From contig CM072870.1 in assembly GCA_036937835.1 (NCBI GenBank), positions 18,380,001 to 18,444,000 on the forward strand: a stretch of 64,000 nucleotides of DNA, given 5' to 3'. The notes beneath the pieces were generated by a model. The model searched no databases and had not been told where the DNA came from. It saw nothing but the letters and a program-made list of their open reading frames with translations. The DNA comes from Pampus argenteus. Lineage: Eukaryota > Chordata > Actinopteri > Scombriformes > Stromateidae. Both the position numbers and the translations under genes were made by a program. This document shows positions 13,741 through 27,014 of this stretch, in pieces (positions within the stretch are counted from its first letter, which is position 1; each line of letters opens with the position of its first letter).

Positions 13741-13881
13741 AATCTTCAACAGTGTGTTGTAGTTGTAAGCTGTTAGATAAATGTAGTAGAGTAGACGGTA
13801 CAATATTGACCTCTGGAATGGAATGGAAGTATAAAGTAGCACCAATTGAAAATACTCAAAGTAAAGTATTTTCCACCCAAT
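13741..13881 (-). mobile_element. fragment of a common fish MITE with CAGTGGTGGAAA-type ends
   Basis: Read on the minus strand from 13881, the sequence runs ttgggtggaaaatactttac, then tactttatacttccattcc, then ctactctactacatttat, then aacagctta. This is the order of words in a widespread teleost miniature element that begins CAGTGGTGGAAAGTA, as I recall it. It carries no coding capacity. The far end appears to be lost where it meets the hAT-like element at 13740. Confidence 0.6.
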
Positions 13882-16800
13882 GTATGTCTGATATACCAAA
13901 CTAAAAGAAAACATATTTCATGTTACTTTTTTGACAAGTCAAGACAGACAAGGAACAAGGGCAGAGGGACGGGTATGACATTCAACAAAGTCCCTAGCTG
14001 GAATCCAAACTTAAACTTATTCTAATGGCCAGTCACACATTTCAGAAAAATAAGCTGTAGTGATCCCGACGGGTTAATAAATAACCTCTCAAAATAGCTT
14101 TTTAGTACTTCTTACGGATAATCAACTCAAGAGGAATTCACAGAACACAGTAAATAATGGTGCTGTGATTTAAACTAAACTAAAAACAACACACTCAGTT
14201 CAAGCTGCAATGGAGTATCAACACTTTTTTAGGCCAAGTGAACTAACTGAATTCACTGCATGCCAACTCTAACCAAATGAGCACAATTTGCCAGTCAATT
14301 GTGCCAAAACATGGTGAGATCTGATTTTGGCCTTTGTGTCCCATGGTAATGAGGACATTGTTTTGAACAAGCGCTAAAAACAGCAGCTCACTCTCACTGA
14401 GCCATTCATTGGTGTTCTTTGTAACTAGGGAAATTAGATGACATGTTGGCCTTGTTTCACTGTAGTCCTCCTTGTTATTTAGTATTCCATGCATTATCAC
14501 CACACCAAAGACGCTGGACAATCCTCTGCAAATGTAAAACACCCCGATTCAAATGTCAAATTTGAATATTTCCGCCTGTATCTGATGAACATACCACTTT
14601 ATTGCTTCTGTAATCGTCCGTTCAGGAGTAGAGAATTTAATTTTCCTACATTCTACTGCTGCCTGCTCTTACAAAGGTCAGGCTGATAGGATTTCTTCTT
14701 TTTTTTTTTGTTGCACACTGTTCAGATGGGAGTGAAGTATGAACCTCTTGATTAGCCTCATAATTCTGTTATCAGCACTCCTAAAGGTTGCATGGAAGCT
14801 GCTTTAAACCTGCACCTGTTTGTCTTGATATTAGGAGGTGTTATTGGTACATTCAGTGGACACTGGAAATGAATATTCAACCTGTTGGCTGTGTTAACTT
14901 GGAGCAAGTAGAAACTGATCTTGACTAAATTAAATTCTTTGGACCTTTAATTGGTAGCGATGGATGATTAACTTTCATCATTTAGTGTAAATAAATGAGA
15001 TCTTGATGGATGCGCATGCTGATTATTGTCCACCTTAGTTTCATTTGTCTTTAAAGATTGTGGATTTTACCTGACACATCCCTATTTTAACACTGCTAAA
15101 CTGTAATTTATTTATTCTCATCAGAGTTCAGTGCTGAAAAAAATCTACAATATTTTCAGTACAGTTCATTATTATCCAGATAAGTTTGCACCTGTTTAAA
15201 TAACTGCAAAGCTTCAAGGGCTCAAAATCAAAGGTCACTGCAGTCTTTATCTATCGTCTTTATTTAATCTATGTTGTGTTAAATTAAAAAATGCTTTCCA
15301 ATGGGGCTCTTTATGTTAAGAATTAAAGCTTGATAATGATAACATTCAGTCAGTTTACTGACACAAGCAAGTGTATAACTGGTAACCAATGTCTACCTAA
15401 TCAATTGCTCAGGAGAAGGTGAGAGTGTAGCAGTGCCCACTCTTGACACCATCCTGATTGACTGTCACCACGCATAAAGTCAGCCAAGATACCTCCACCT
15501 ATCCTTGCTGCAATGCAGGAGGTAGTGGGACACCCTCCTGGGACACAGGACTGATGTCAGTGCTATACACTGTAAGACAAGAACCTGACACACAGACACG
15601 GACACTAGATTTCCCAATCTTGCTCTGAACTTTCACAACAAGAATTAGGGTCCTTTGAGGGAAGGTGCCATCACCCTCACGCTCAAGAATAGGATATGGG
15701 ACAGACGGGAAGAGTGAATACATTTCTTTATAGAGAGAATTCCAGTTTCACATGGTTTGAAGCAGATGTTGCTCCTTTAGTAATTTGATTTCTAGGAGAA
15801 CATGGCCAAATGGCTGGGATATGTTTAGACATTTTCATGATTGATTGATACATACTATAACCAGCCAAAGCCAAAGAGGGCTGTTGGAGCCACTGTAACC
15901 ACTATATGTAGGTGTCCATTGTTCAAGGACAAGGACCGATGGGCTTTTAGGAACCTAGATGTTTAGTAAGGGAAAGGCAAAGGAAATTCTGCTCCTTTTG
16001 GAGAAAGAACCGGATCCTATCATGTTGCTGTCTCGAGAGATACAATAGGACAGTCGATAGCAGATTTTCAGCTGCTTGCTGAAGGAGGATGGAAGGAAGC
16101 AGAGGTCACATTTCCCTAAAGAGATAACACATCCTGCTCACTGACATCTGCATGTCCTCCCCATCCTCCTTAGAAGTATATTGAAGGTTTAGTAAAAGCA
16201 GTTTTTTTTAATTGGGTGCTGAGATTAAGGAAAGTACAACATGTATAAGGCCAAATAGCCAGACAGACCCAAAAGTTCTTCTAAAACTGATCTGTAAAAC
16301 ATTAGTAATTACAAGTCTTTAGTTAATACATATAAACCCTATAAAAATTGTTTTACTAGAAAGTGATAGCAAACCTATTACATGTAATTACAATAAAATT
16401 ACATATTAGAGTCTAATGTTTAATATACATTTTATGCTATATAATATTTTGACACTTTCAATCACATTAGAAAATATTTTAAACACAAATTAAAGCTTTA
16501 CAATAATTGTTATAAATACAAAAAAAAGCGCTTTAGAAAACTAATTTTAAATTGCATTTGCTATATTTGTGTTATATTTCAAGAGGCATAATTTCACGTT
16601 GAAGCACTTAACTAAAATGATGAGTCTGTGGTAATTAAAATTATTTACCCACCAAAAAATGCTGGTGAAGTGTGGGTGTGTTAGAACTGTCATAAGGCAT
16701 AAATTACCCATCAGACCTGAGAAGGTATTTTGCTTATTGTGTCTGGTATATTTCATATTTTAAAGCTTTGTTTCCCGTGATATAACTTAATACTGCACAT

Positions 16801-19800
16801 CCCGACATGCAAACTAGAGCTCTTCCTCACAGAGTGGATTTGAAAAATAAATAAATAAATTTAAATACACTTGTTAAGTGTGTCCCCTGCATGACTCATG
16901 TTGCCTATGCATGTTTTAGCATGCGTGTTTCAGTCTGTCAGCTTGTCGATCCGTTTAAGGCATTAACAGCAGTTCATTCTCAGTGTCAAGTCATGATGAA
17001 AAACTGGAACCACAGCTAAAGTGACTAAGTATTTATGCATTTTTTCATTTATTTCACAACCACTCTTTACCATCATTGGCCACTTGATGTGCAACTTACA
17101 ACTAACGATAAAGCCGAAAGCACCCTGGTTTCTGAAACCACAGACAGACGCATTGCCTGTCAGCACCCAATTAGAGCCGGAAGGGGCAAATTAACACAAA
17201 AGCCAAGAAACTCCAATTAACACTGACACATTGATTTGGTGGCAGGCTCATCATTGTCTTAAAATTAGAAATAATCAACACGGCAGAGGGTGCCAAGTCT
17301 AAGGTCTGGCTACAAACGTGCTGTTGCTTATGGGAGGCTGATGTGGGCTGCACAGTGAAGATTAAAAGCAGCCTTTATTATATATTCATATCTCCCCTGT
17401 TCATTTTATCTCCCCTGCTCATTTTGTCTTTGCATCTGTCAATACTTAAACGCAATCCATTGACTCTGTGCAGAGGATAATAAGCAGAGAACACAAGTTA
17501 TAAATGCCATTTGAGAGAAAAAAAGCAGATGTTTCCCACATGGCTCTGCTCCACATACAGCGCATTATGATGCCCATATATTCACTTACAAATGATGAGT
17601 AAATTAAAATCTCTGTCAAGGACATGCCAGTTTTCATGGGATTATTGTGTAGAAGAAAAAGCTAGTTAGAGTGGAGATCAATGGATGCTTCTCCAGCAAA
17701 GCAAATGAGCTAAATATAGTCTACACCTGTCAATTAGAGTAACTGTAAGAATAGCACCTGAAGGTTAGGCTGCTGCCCAGTATGTCTTAATGCTTTCTGG
17801 TAGAGCAAGGCGAGAACAGCTGCTAAAAGACCTGTGTGTGTCCCTAATCACCAGCCTAATCTTAACTCATTCCAAAGAAAAACATCCAGCTCACAACACT
17901 GTTATAGTGGATCGCTTCCCTCACCATGCATCCTTCATCCCATTCTCCCTCCCTTCCTCTTTTATCTGTGTCCTCCCATTTTCACCAAAAATGTCTTGTT
18001 TCTCCCTCTCCATTTTCACTCTATTTTCATTCCATTCTTTCAACTCTTTCCTCTCACATCTTATTTAGACTCTTTCACCCCATTTCCTTTGACCTCTTTC
18101 GCTCTTTTCTCACCGGCTCTCAGATTTGGTCATCCTCTGCCAACCTCTCCATCTCATTCACTTTATGTCTGTTATTCTCTGGGCTTGCCCTGCACTGCTC
18201 TAGATGTTGGCAGTGGAACACATTAACACATCAAACTTTGACTCTTTTAATTCACTTGGCCTTGGCATGCTGCCACACTCTTCAGATATCAGATGCTACA
18301 TGCCAGGTGGTGCACCAGAAAGTGGAGAATGCAGAGGAGTTAGGGGTGGATGAAGACAGAAGCTGGCTTTACCAGATGAGCTGAAACAACATCTTAGGTA
18401 GTCAAGCTCAAAATACATGTTGCTTTTTTTTGAAAGGAAGGGTAACTAGGAAGTAATAACAGACAATATGACCTAAAATCTATGGTGTGGTTGTCATATT
18501 CACCCCAGTAACAATAAATTCCTAAAACAGATGGACAGACAGGTCATGAAAACTTGATTTTGGACTGTAGAGTCCTGAAACTGTTCAGATGGCTCTTGGT
18601 GGCCCTTACTAAGATACTTTACATCCTCTGAAATTGGGACATTTCTTTTTTGTAACTCGACAGACTGCTACTTTTTTGGCACTGACAGAAACAACAAAAC
18701 TATGAGGCCAAGGCTTCAAACGGCAGCATAAATACAAAAATATAGTATTACACTGATCAAAGTAGAATTATTTTAGTGGACCGCATCAAAAGGGAATAAG
18801 TAATATTGATAATGTGTGCCTTTCAAAGAAGCTGAACTTGGCGAACAGTAATATCGAAGTGGGCGATGAGTTTACAATATGAGCAAGCACGATATGATCC
18901 ACATGATCTTCACGCACCACGGAAAATACAGTCTGGTCGCTGCTAGTATGTATCTTAGTTCTATTGATAACGATATAAGTTACATATTGGCAAGATAACA
19001 AGTGATTGACTTGTGGCAGCAGAGGCCGCTATAGTTGCTGCTCAGCAGATGTTACATAGTCTTGCTTTAAAGTCCAAATGTAATTACATTTAATTATAAC
19101 TCCTTGCATTAAAAATATATCTTGCTAATTTTTGTCTCAGCTGGCTGGAGGGGTGTGTGTGTGTGTGTTTGACTAACAGCAGCTGGCAGGCTGTGCTGGT
19201 GTAACAAGTAAAGAACGGAGACAACAGGATTTCATCAAATGAATCCAAAACTAGGGCAAATTTGGAATCTGATGACTAATTGTCAGAAGTAAATGGTTTT
19301 ATTCCAGTAAGCCCAAAAAAACTGATTGAAATTATTTACTGACGGATCGTCATCTGGTCGACAATTAGCCTAGCAACTAGCACACCCAGCAGCGTATAAC
19401 CAGGGAGAATCATCATCACTGTTTAGATTTGATTAAATGATTGATGATCTCTATGGTTTAATTAGATATTTGCTGTTGCAGAATTAACGAGATACAGCAG
19501 CAGGACAAACAGATATTGAGCACATACCGTAAACCCAAAGAGAATATAAATGAATCAGTAAAATAAATAGTTGGTTTAAACGACATTGTTGCGAGAGAGA
19601 AAAAAAAAAAAGAAAGATAAAGTGCTCCAAAAAAACATAAAGACAAAATGACTGTGTCTGCAATTACAAATATATAGAGCCACTTGAAATTAGTTTAGGT
19701 GAGGGCTGTGGGTCACTGATAAACCACAGCGACCCACCAAGCTGCTCACACTGACATGATCAATCCCATTACATTTCCCTCAAGCTGCTGCTTCACTAAT

Positions 19801-21254
19801 CTTCCCGCTATGCCGGCTACACATGACTGACACCTCAGGCTTGGGACAATATGAAGAACTGATATTCACCTTATTCATGGACTTATTTCATTGGACGTCT
19901 TTTGACTTTTTTTTATTTCACTTCTTACTATTGAATTTACTGTTATTGTACTTATTATAATCCCATTCTTTTTTTTCTTTTCTTTTTTCCTTTATTATCC
20001 AGTCTGTAAAGCCTTGTGTAGACCCAAATTGCGATACTATACACATACAAACAAACCTGACGTGACATAAATGTGTGTGATACTTGTTGTTGGAGTAATC
20101 CAGGAACAGACACTTATTCAACTACTACACTCAGTCTATCTGGATAAGAACATTAGTACCTAATAAGACAACATAATATTATAATAATAGCAATAAAATG
20201 TTAATCTCTTGCCAAGCAACAAACTCCAAATGATTCCAAGCTATACACCCATAAATAGCTAACCACCTCATGACTGACCTGACTCTTTCAGAAAAGCTGT
20301 TTGACTTTGCCAACTGCCGGATTATTCCCTGTGGGCCGCAATAAATATTCTGAGTCATTTTATGTTGCCTGGTGGAAAAGCAACCTTTCCTCCCGCTGAC
20401 TCTGGACTTTGTAGTTAACCCTACAGAGGCGCCGGTCAATGTGACTCCTAAATTGTAGCTTCACTTCAACCCCCTTTCAATCAATTCTTTATACAATAGT
20501 AGAATTACTTTATGGTTTTATCATACCACCTGCACTGTGCTGTTTTTGTCCTAACTGTGGTCCAGCATCAGCACCCTACAGTTTTCCATTTGAGCATGAA
20601 GCAAGTGAGGTCTGTTTGTGTAGGAGAACACCACGCAGAGAGCAACATGTAACCCTACCAACACCTTCTAAAAATGAATCCGTAGCAAATTGTGTTTGGA
20701 TGCCGGAGTGGCATGCTTCTATTATACCAAAGCAAAATGCAGCAAAACATAATTGGCAACTGCAGCGGATAAGCGGGAAGAAAACACATCTCACAGGGAT
20801 ACTTTGACATTTTGATAGTTGGTTCAGTTTTCTTCTGAGCAAAAACACAATCTTTAAATGTGTTATGCCATTACACACCCCTCCTCAAAGGGTATGATAC
20901 ATTTATTTAATTTTGATTTATAGGTTATATCAATCATTTTGGGTTTTTTCATGTTCACAATCACATTCTGTAATGAAATATAATTCCAGACTGTGTGCTA
21001 AAATGTGTTTTTTAACATCTACCCATTTGTACTGTGTTACACATAACTCCCAGCTTTCATAGCAAAACATTTCTCATTAGTTTCACATTAGTATCTTTAT
21101 TCCAAGAATTCTGACTTTCATTAGCTTCTTTATATGGTAGAAATTTCCAGGTGACACTGATCTAAAATGATGCACAATGAGTCAGGGTGCAGAAGGCATC
21201 AGCATCTTCCTGAAGGACACACGGCTTTAGATGCACTGACGTGAACAGAGTGGG
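13882..21254. other. noncoding stretch without a recognisable gene
   Basis: No exon recognised. It contains a pyrimidine-rich tract at 17925-18120 and a GATA/ATCG-rich segment at about 18780-19050 that looks like old transposon sequence but which I cannot assign. Short AAAT repeats lie at 16846-16861. The open frame at 15499-15723 on the minus strand starts with ATG (74 codons), but its product resembles nothing I know. Confidence 0.65.
17925..18120. repeat. pyrimidine-rich low-complexity tract
   Basis: About 200 bases made largely of C and T on the plus strand. All three plus frames are mostly open across it, which reflects composition rather than coding. The long overlapping frames here (up to 152 codons) encode Ser/Pro/Phe/Leu-rich nonsense. 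Confidence 0.75.
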
Positions 21255-21325
21255 ATTAGCGAGCCGGAGATGTCTAGTAACAGGCAGAGAGTCAGTGTCT
21301 TGCTCAAGGGTACTTTGACAGTGCA
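21255..21325 (-). repeat. SINE fragment, central domain (tentative)
   Basis: The plus-strand words gagagtcagtgtcttgctca and agggtactttgacagtg closely resemble the complement of the central part of the SINE at 49906-50060, where cagtgtcttgctcaacaaca is followed by cttcgacatgg. Neither the tRNA-like head nor the tail is visible, so this is at best a short remnant in the same orientation. Confidence 0.38.
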
Positions 21326-22075
21326 CAGTGATATTAATATTGTATGCTGTCATGGAGATGCCTGCACCATCTCTTCCCTGCATTCTGCCTCAGACTCCCT
21401 CACTCTCTTCTTTTGCAGTCTCATATTTTACAGACCCGGTTGTATCACACCTAAATATAGATACCTTCATCGAGTTTCCTACCTCTGTGGATCAACTGAT
21501 TGTATTTTTGATCAGCACTATACCTTTACTATCTAGATTTAAATCAGTGCTACTGAATCATTTAATCACAGGCATGTAATATTACCAATAAAAAAACACA
21601 TGCATCGGTCATATAACCAAACAATAAATTGAAGGAGAGTTTGAGTAGCTGCAGGTGGAAGCCTAAAGATTTCTCTGTTGGCGTTTTGTCTTTATTATGC
21701 GTCTTAAATTTGTAATTTCCATTATTTGTATTACGAATGTTTGTCATTTATTTGATCTTGTTCAGTCTCCTTTTCAATTGACTTTCCTCTCCTCTCTCTC
21801 TCTACCTCACAGCGCTTTTGTTTCTCCATTTCACATACTTTAGTTCTGCAACACGTCTTTTTAATCCACAGATTTATTTTGTCTCCCTACACATTTGTCT
21901 TCCTTTCCTCAACAGGATTCCCGCTGCTAGTGTGTGTATATAGCATCAGTTTACCGTACCGAGAGAGAGAGAGCGTTAAGTCTGAAGATTTTTCTTTCTT
22001 CTTATAAGAAAATATTTTTCTTTCTGCTGCCAGAAGCTGGTGTTGACCAAGTCAACCTAATACTCACTAATCTCG

Positions 22076-22140
22076 CTCTCCCTCTCTCTTTCTCTCTGTC
22101 TCTCGCTATCTCTCTCATTCTCCCTCTCCCCCTCTTGCTA
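22076..22140. repeat. (CT)n-rich tract
   Basis: An imperfect CT-rich run directly before the CA array, forming a compound microsatellite. A short GA run lies nearby at 21961-21974. Confidence 0.8.
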
Positions 22141-22143
22141 GCG

Positions 22144-22158
22144 CACACACACACACAC

Positions 22159-22206
<48 letters not shown>
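22144..22206. repeat. (CA)n microsatellite with one GC interruption
   Basis: About 31 CA units, broken once near 22163. Confidence 0.97.
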
Positions 22207-22208
<2 letters not shown>

Positions 22209-25200
22209 TTCTGAAACACCACACCTGGCCATTGCGTCTGCCTCGTTACTGCCTCCTCAATAATTCACTGCTCCCAAGACTTTGGAAACATCTTTTATTC
22301 ATGCACTGGAGGGATATTCAACTCCTGATATCAGCACACACACACCACTGATAATTAATCTTGCATTTAAAAAACTAACATCAAATCTTTTCCCTTGTTA
22401 TATCGGCACATTGCTAACTCTGTTGTTTGAAGAATCAATTGATGAGTAAATATTCTCGGTCACTTGATATCTCCAAGCGCTATATCAACTTTAACTGTAT
22501 TTAACATGTCAAAGAGTTAAATAAAAAAATAAAAATAAAAATAAAAAAGCAGGTGTAATGATTCAGATGTCATAGAAAAGTAATTAGAATCACATGATTT
22601 AAGATGTGAAGTGTTGTGATTTTGAATTTATCCCCCTACTGTAATGATGATGTGAAGTTACTTTAAAGATCCTCCTAAATGTATCTAACACTCGGTCCAC
22701 ATATGGTGCGACTATATTGCATTTGCTTTGCTTTTCTCTGTCTGTCTAGTGTCTCTTGAGCTTGTTGCTGAGAAAGGCCAAAAGCTTTTACAGTTTTTTT
22801 CTGAGTTGTTTGTGCTCTTTTCTCAGTGCTAGTCAACACATTTTTGTCTTGAAGACTTTCTATAACCCTCAGCTTGTGCACTACAACAGTACATTTCTGC
22901 ATTGTAGGATAAATGATGCAATGAAGTTTTTTCCCTCGTAAGAGATTGAAATACCCTCTATTCATGTGTTTGTCTTTACAGCTTTTCTATAGTACAGTAC
23001 CATCTACATATTATCTGAATTTAATGCCTTTCATAGTAGTGCTGGTGTGAATTTATAATAGGCCATTTCACCCTGAATATAATTGGATTCTGATGCAGTC
23101 AGATAACTGATATACGATTGTATCTGTTATCTGCCTGTTGTGATGCTGTTTTCAATGCAGTACTGTTTTAATACTGACACAACTGTGGTGGAAGCACATG
23201 TTAAAAACAGTAATACGTGAAGCGCCCCTCAAGTTCAAGTCGCATCAGCTTCCGCTTGTGTTCAAGTGGGTTGTGGGAATCAATAAGCAAATACTGATTA
23301 GTGTGAGTGGATGAGGCAGAGGCTGACACGGGCACATCCACACGTCTACAGAGACGAAGGTTCGCACACTTGCACAGATGAATACACACTGTTGTTATGT
23401 GTGTTGATTCACATGCAGAAAGATGAGCTCTCCCTTGTGGTCTCATGTTCAGGGACAGGTGAAGTTGCAGAAACACATTCTGGTGGCATCTTTGCAATTA
23501 AAGTGGGCCCTGTGGCTATCTTTCCGCTGAGTGCACAAGCCAAATATCAGGGCATGGTGCGGTGCTGCTTTGCTCCCCTAGTGGAACTAATTAGATGTTC
23601 CCAAAGGACAGCCCTGTCATCACATTGTTCTGCCTACAATACAGCCTCAGTAGCCCTGTGAGGGAAGCGGTGGGCCAAAATAACCTGGTGAATAACTACA
23701 TTATATGAAGGGTCTCATTCCAATATCTCTGCCTTTTTAGCTCAACAGCTTTTTACAAGAAAACTATAAGTAAGTATAAGTTTCCATTTTTGATTGTAAG
23801 AAGTTCATAGAATTAGCTTCACCATTTTCTTAGCTTTTTTTCTCTCACCAAATTTGGCCCACAGTAAATCAGAGCACATAGTTGCACTGAAATTACTAAC
23901 ATAGTCTTCCAACATGGCCACAGATCAAGGTGTTGAAGAATGCCTATTGTCTCTGTGATGACGTCGTTGACATCAGTGAATTCAAACATATTATATTTTA
24001 CCTTCTTATAGAAAGCACGAGGCTCTGTGCAGCCTACTCCATTCTACAAAGTAGTTTTTTTTTTCATAAAGGGTTTCTTTCATAGCTTTTTCTGAACTCC
24101 TGAAACATGATAATGGAGTATTCTGTATTATAAGATTAATAGGTTTCTAATGTATTGATTTTGAACACCACAGTGTCATCGCTGCATTCACAGCTGCAGC
24201 TTTGTCAGTATCCCTGCAACAAAACTTATAGGAGCTGTGCTGTAGTTTAAGTAGAATAAAATAATTGTTATATTAGTGTGAAAGTTTTCGTTTTTTTTAT
24301 CCACATGTTTTTATTAATTAATCAACTTTTGCAAATGTATTCTGTCTGTTACAAAGTGAACTCTTTGCTGTTGTATTTTATTTATTTATTTGCTAAACTT
24401 TTCCTATGCATATGTGATTAATGAATACATACGATGCACTAATCAGCGATTAAGAAATAAGGATAGAAGAGATGAACCATAATACGATAGATAATATACT
24501 ATTCATTAATCCCACATGAATTTTTTTTTTCATTCACAATGAACTCAGTGTTTACAAAGGTCTTATAAGCAGTTCAGTATTTGAAGTGTTTCCCATTAGT
24601 CTAGTTTAATTGGATGCTTCTCAACAATGTCCATGCTGTGACTCCTATGTTGGCTGAAACAAAGAAGCATTGCGAAAGTAAGAGCACACACACAATGGAC
24701 CCATTATTCTGAGAGAGAACATTATTAGTTGTGAGAGGAGAGGAATTTGTGCTCCTAAAGTGATGTATGGGCTCCAACTTATTGTAAGAGTCATTTCCTC
24801 ATTATATTTCCACAAAACAACCATGTGCTTCATCACCTCATTAACAGTAGTGTGCGATTTTTTCGATGCTTTGGCTTGAAACAACAAAGAGCCAGTGAGA
24901 TGGATGGAATGCTGAGAGACACCAGCCACATGTTCCAGCTGTGAGTTCAGCTGATGTTTTAATGAAAGTGAATTGTGCCAGGCTGACTGTTCTTTAGAGT
25001 CGCCAAAAACCTTGGCCGGGAATGGCCGTGCAACCACAGGGGATCTGTGCATCCACAAATGAATCTGCAGGCTGAAAAGAGCGGCAGGCTTTCACTTCGG
25101 CAGGCTTGTCATTCTGATCACATATACATCAACAGGGGACCAGCTGGGATCAAACCGGCTGAATAAGGGTCATTGCAGTGACAAACAGGAGCATTAAAGG

Positions 25201-25229
25201 GCAACTAATACCACCAAATGGCATTTTTT

Positions 25230-25300
25230 TAGTACTGCTCAATGGCTACATCATGGAAATACTGGCACAATCAGGAGTTCAAATCCCCATGTCATGCAAT
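25230..25300 (+). repeat. tRNA-like SINE head (tentative)
   Basis: Positions 25277-25288 read GTTCAAATCCCC, a near-perfect box B. About 30 bases upstream, TGCTCAATGG at 25236-25245 could be a box A with one base lost compared with TGGCTCAGTGG. No cloverleaf can be drawn for a functional tRNA, so a decayed SINE is more likely than a tRNA gene. Confidence 0.38.
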
Positions 25301-26992
25301 TGTTAGACAAAGCTATATGTTTATATACTGTACATGTATAAGCGCACATATGTACATAACATTACTTCAATAGAGTGGCTACCAATGTTAGCTCATAACA
25401 ACATCAGTTTCAGTACTGTGGCGTTAGCAGACTCAGAAGTGTGTTGAATGACTAAAATAATGTGATTTCTTCTGACCAGTATTACAATAAAACATATCTT
25501 AAAAAAAATAAGCATATCAATAATAAACCAAACATTTAACTCAGTACAATATATCACCCATACTTGGGTCCAATCCATGACATAATTTGCAATAACAGTG
25601 AGCTTAATAGCAGGACGTCATTGGGTGACTCCCCCTTTGTCTCCTGGAAAGCATGGTGACTATGGTAACACAACAAGCTAATCTATCTAATTATTACTAT
25701 TTAATAACATATAATTGTATTTAAATATCTTTTAGATGGTTTTGATACTGTTTATTTTTTAGTTGAAGTATTAGTAATGGTACAACCAGCCTCCCAATGA
25801 ATCTGACAGCAGTTTATCCAGGCTAGAACCTTCCTCTGCCCACTCAGGACTTATATTATATTATATACTTATATTTTCAAGCAAACCACTCACTGCCATT
25901 ATCACAATGGAAGCAATTACAGCCTTAATCCATTGTAGAACAATTGACTGTATACAGTGCTTGACATGCTGTGACATAGTTTAGCTTACATATGGTTTTC
26001 CCTTCAGGGTTTTGACTGACTAACTTTGCTCAATATTTATGGTGTATGACCGATGTACTGAAAACTTGGCTCAGCTTGGCAGCAGTGCTACACTTTAGCT
26101 GGTATACTGGATTGATTCTCATCTCATAACAGCCTGCAGATTCTTCATCTGCAACAGGGAACTGGCCAACCAGATCAGGTGTTCATTTCATTTCAGGACT
26201 GTTTTCTTCATGGAAAAATTAGCATCCTGAATGAATTTCTACCAAAATGAACAAAAAGTCACTCGTACTGTTGATGTTGCTGTCGTGGAGGCAAGTATAT
26301 GGATATGTGAATTTGAATATGAGCATTTGCTGCTCTGTAGGGGCAGTTGTAGAAAGTGTGGTACAGTGCTAGATGATTTTGGCTGGAGATTCTTGGTGTC
26401 CACGCAAGTGCGGAGGAGATATATGAATATAATACAATATGTACTGTTCCTTATACATACATTATCCCACACCCTCTGCTCTAGAAAAAAACATGGATTT
26501 CCTGACATGCAGAACAGAGACAATTACTTAACACATGGCTAACTACTCACAGTGCAGATAAAGCAGTTGAAAGAGCTCATCATTTCTGTGTAAATGCCTA
26601 GCAGAGAGGGCGTTAATTTAACACTCCTTAGCCCCTCAAAACTGGAATTCTACCTAAACAGTAATTCACAGTGGTTTCTGTTGAAGACATGTGCTTGATA
26701 TTATGAATGAGGCTGTTTATGGATGGCACATCCATTGAGGCACATATGTAGACATACCTCACAATCAGCATTTTGACTGGACTGGTCATAGCAGGAAGTA
26801 TAATTAATAACATTAATAGCTTCATTCCGTTGAGATGCTTAAACAATAAACCATGCAGCGAGCCAGCACATGCAGCACCAGGGTTATGAAACCCATAAAC
26901 CTAAATCAAATGCAGCCATTGTTAATGCTATTAATTCCACAGTTTTTTTTTCTATATGACATTTCACAATGTCTGAGAAAAAGGCAATGAGA

Positions 26993-27014
26993 TTTTTTTT
27001 TTTTTTTTTTTTTT
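26993..27014. repeat. poly-T run (T22)
   Basis: An uninterrupted T homopolymer. Confidence 0.85.

Noticed and set aside
17790..18384. Overlapping plus-strand frames of up to 152 codons
   Set aside because: They coincide with a pyrimidine-rich tract lacking stop codons by composition. The products are low-complexity and match no family.
24645..25058. 137-codon minus-strand frame
   Set aside because: The length is within chance for 64 kb of such DNA, and there is no recognisable domain and no splice-site support.
25277..25288. Possible tRNA gene
   Set aside because: Box B is good, but no acceptor or anticodon stems can be paired around it. A decayed SINE is more likely.
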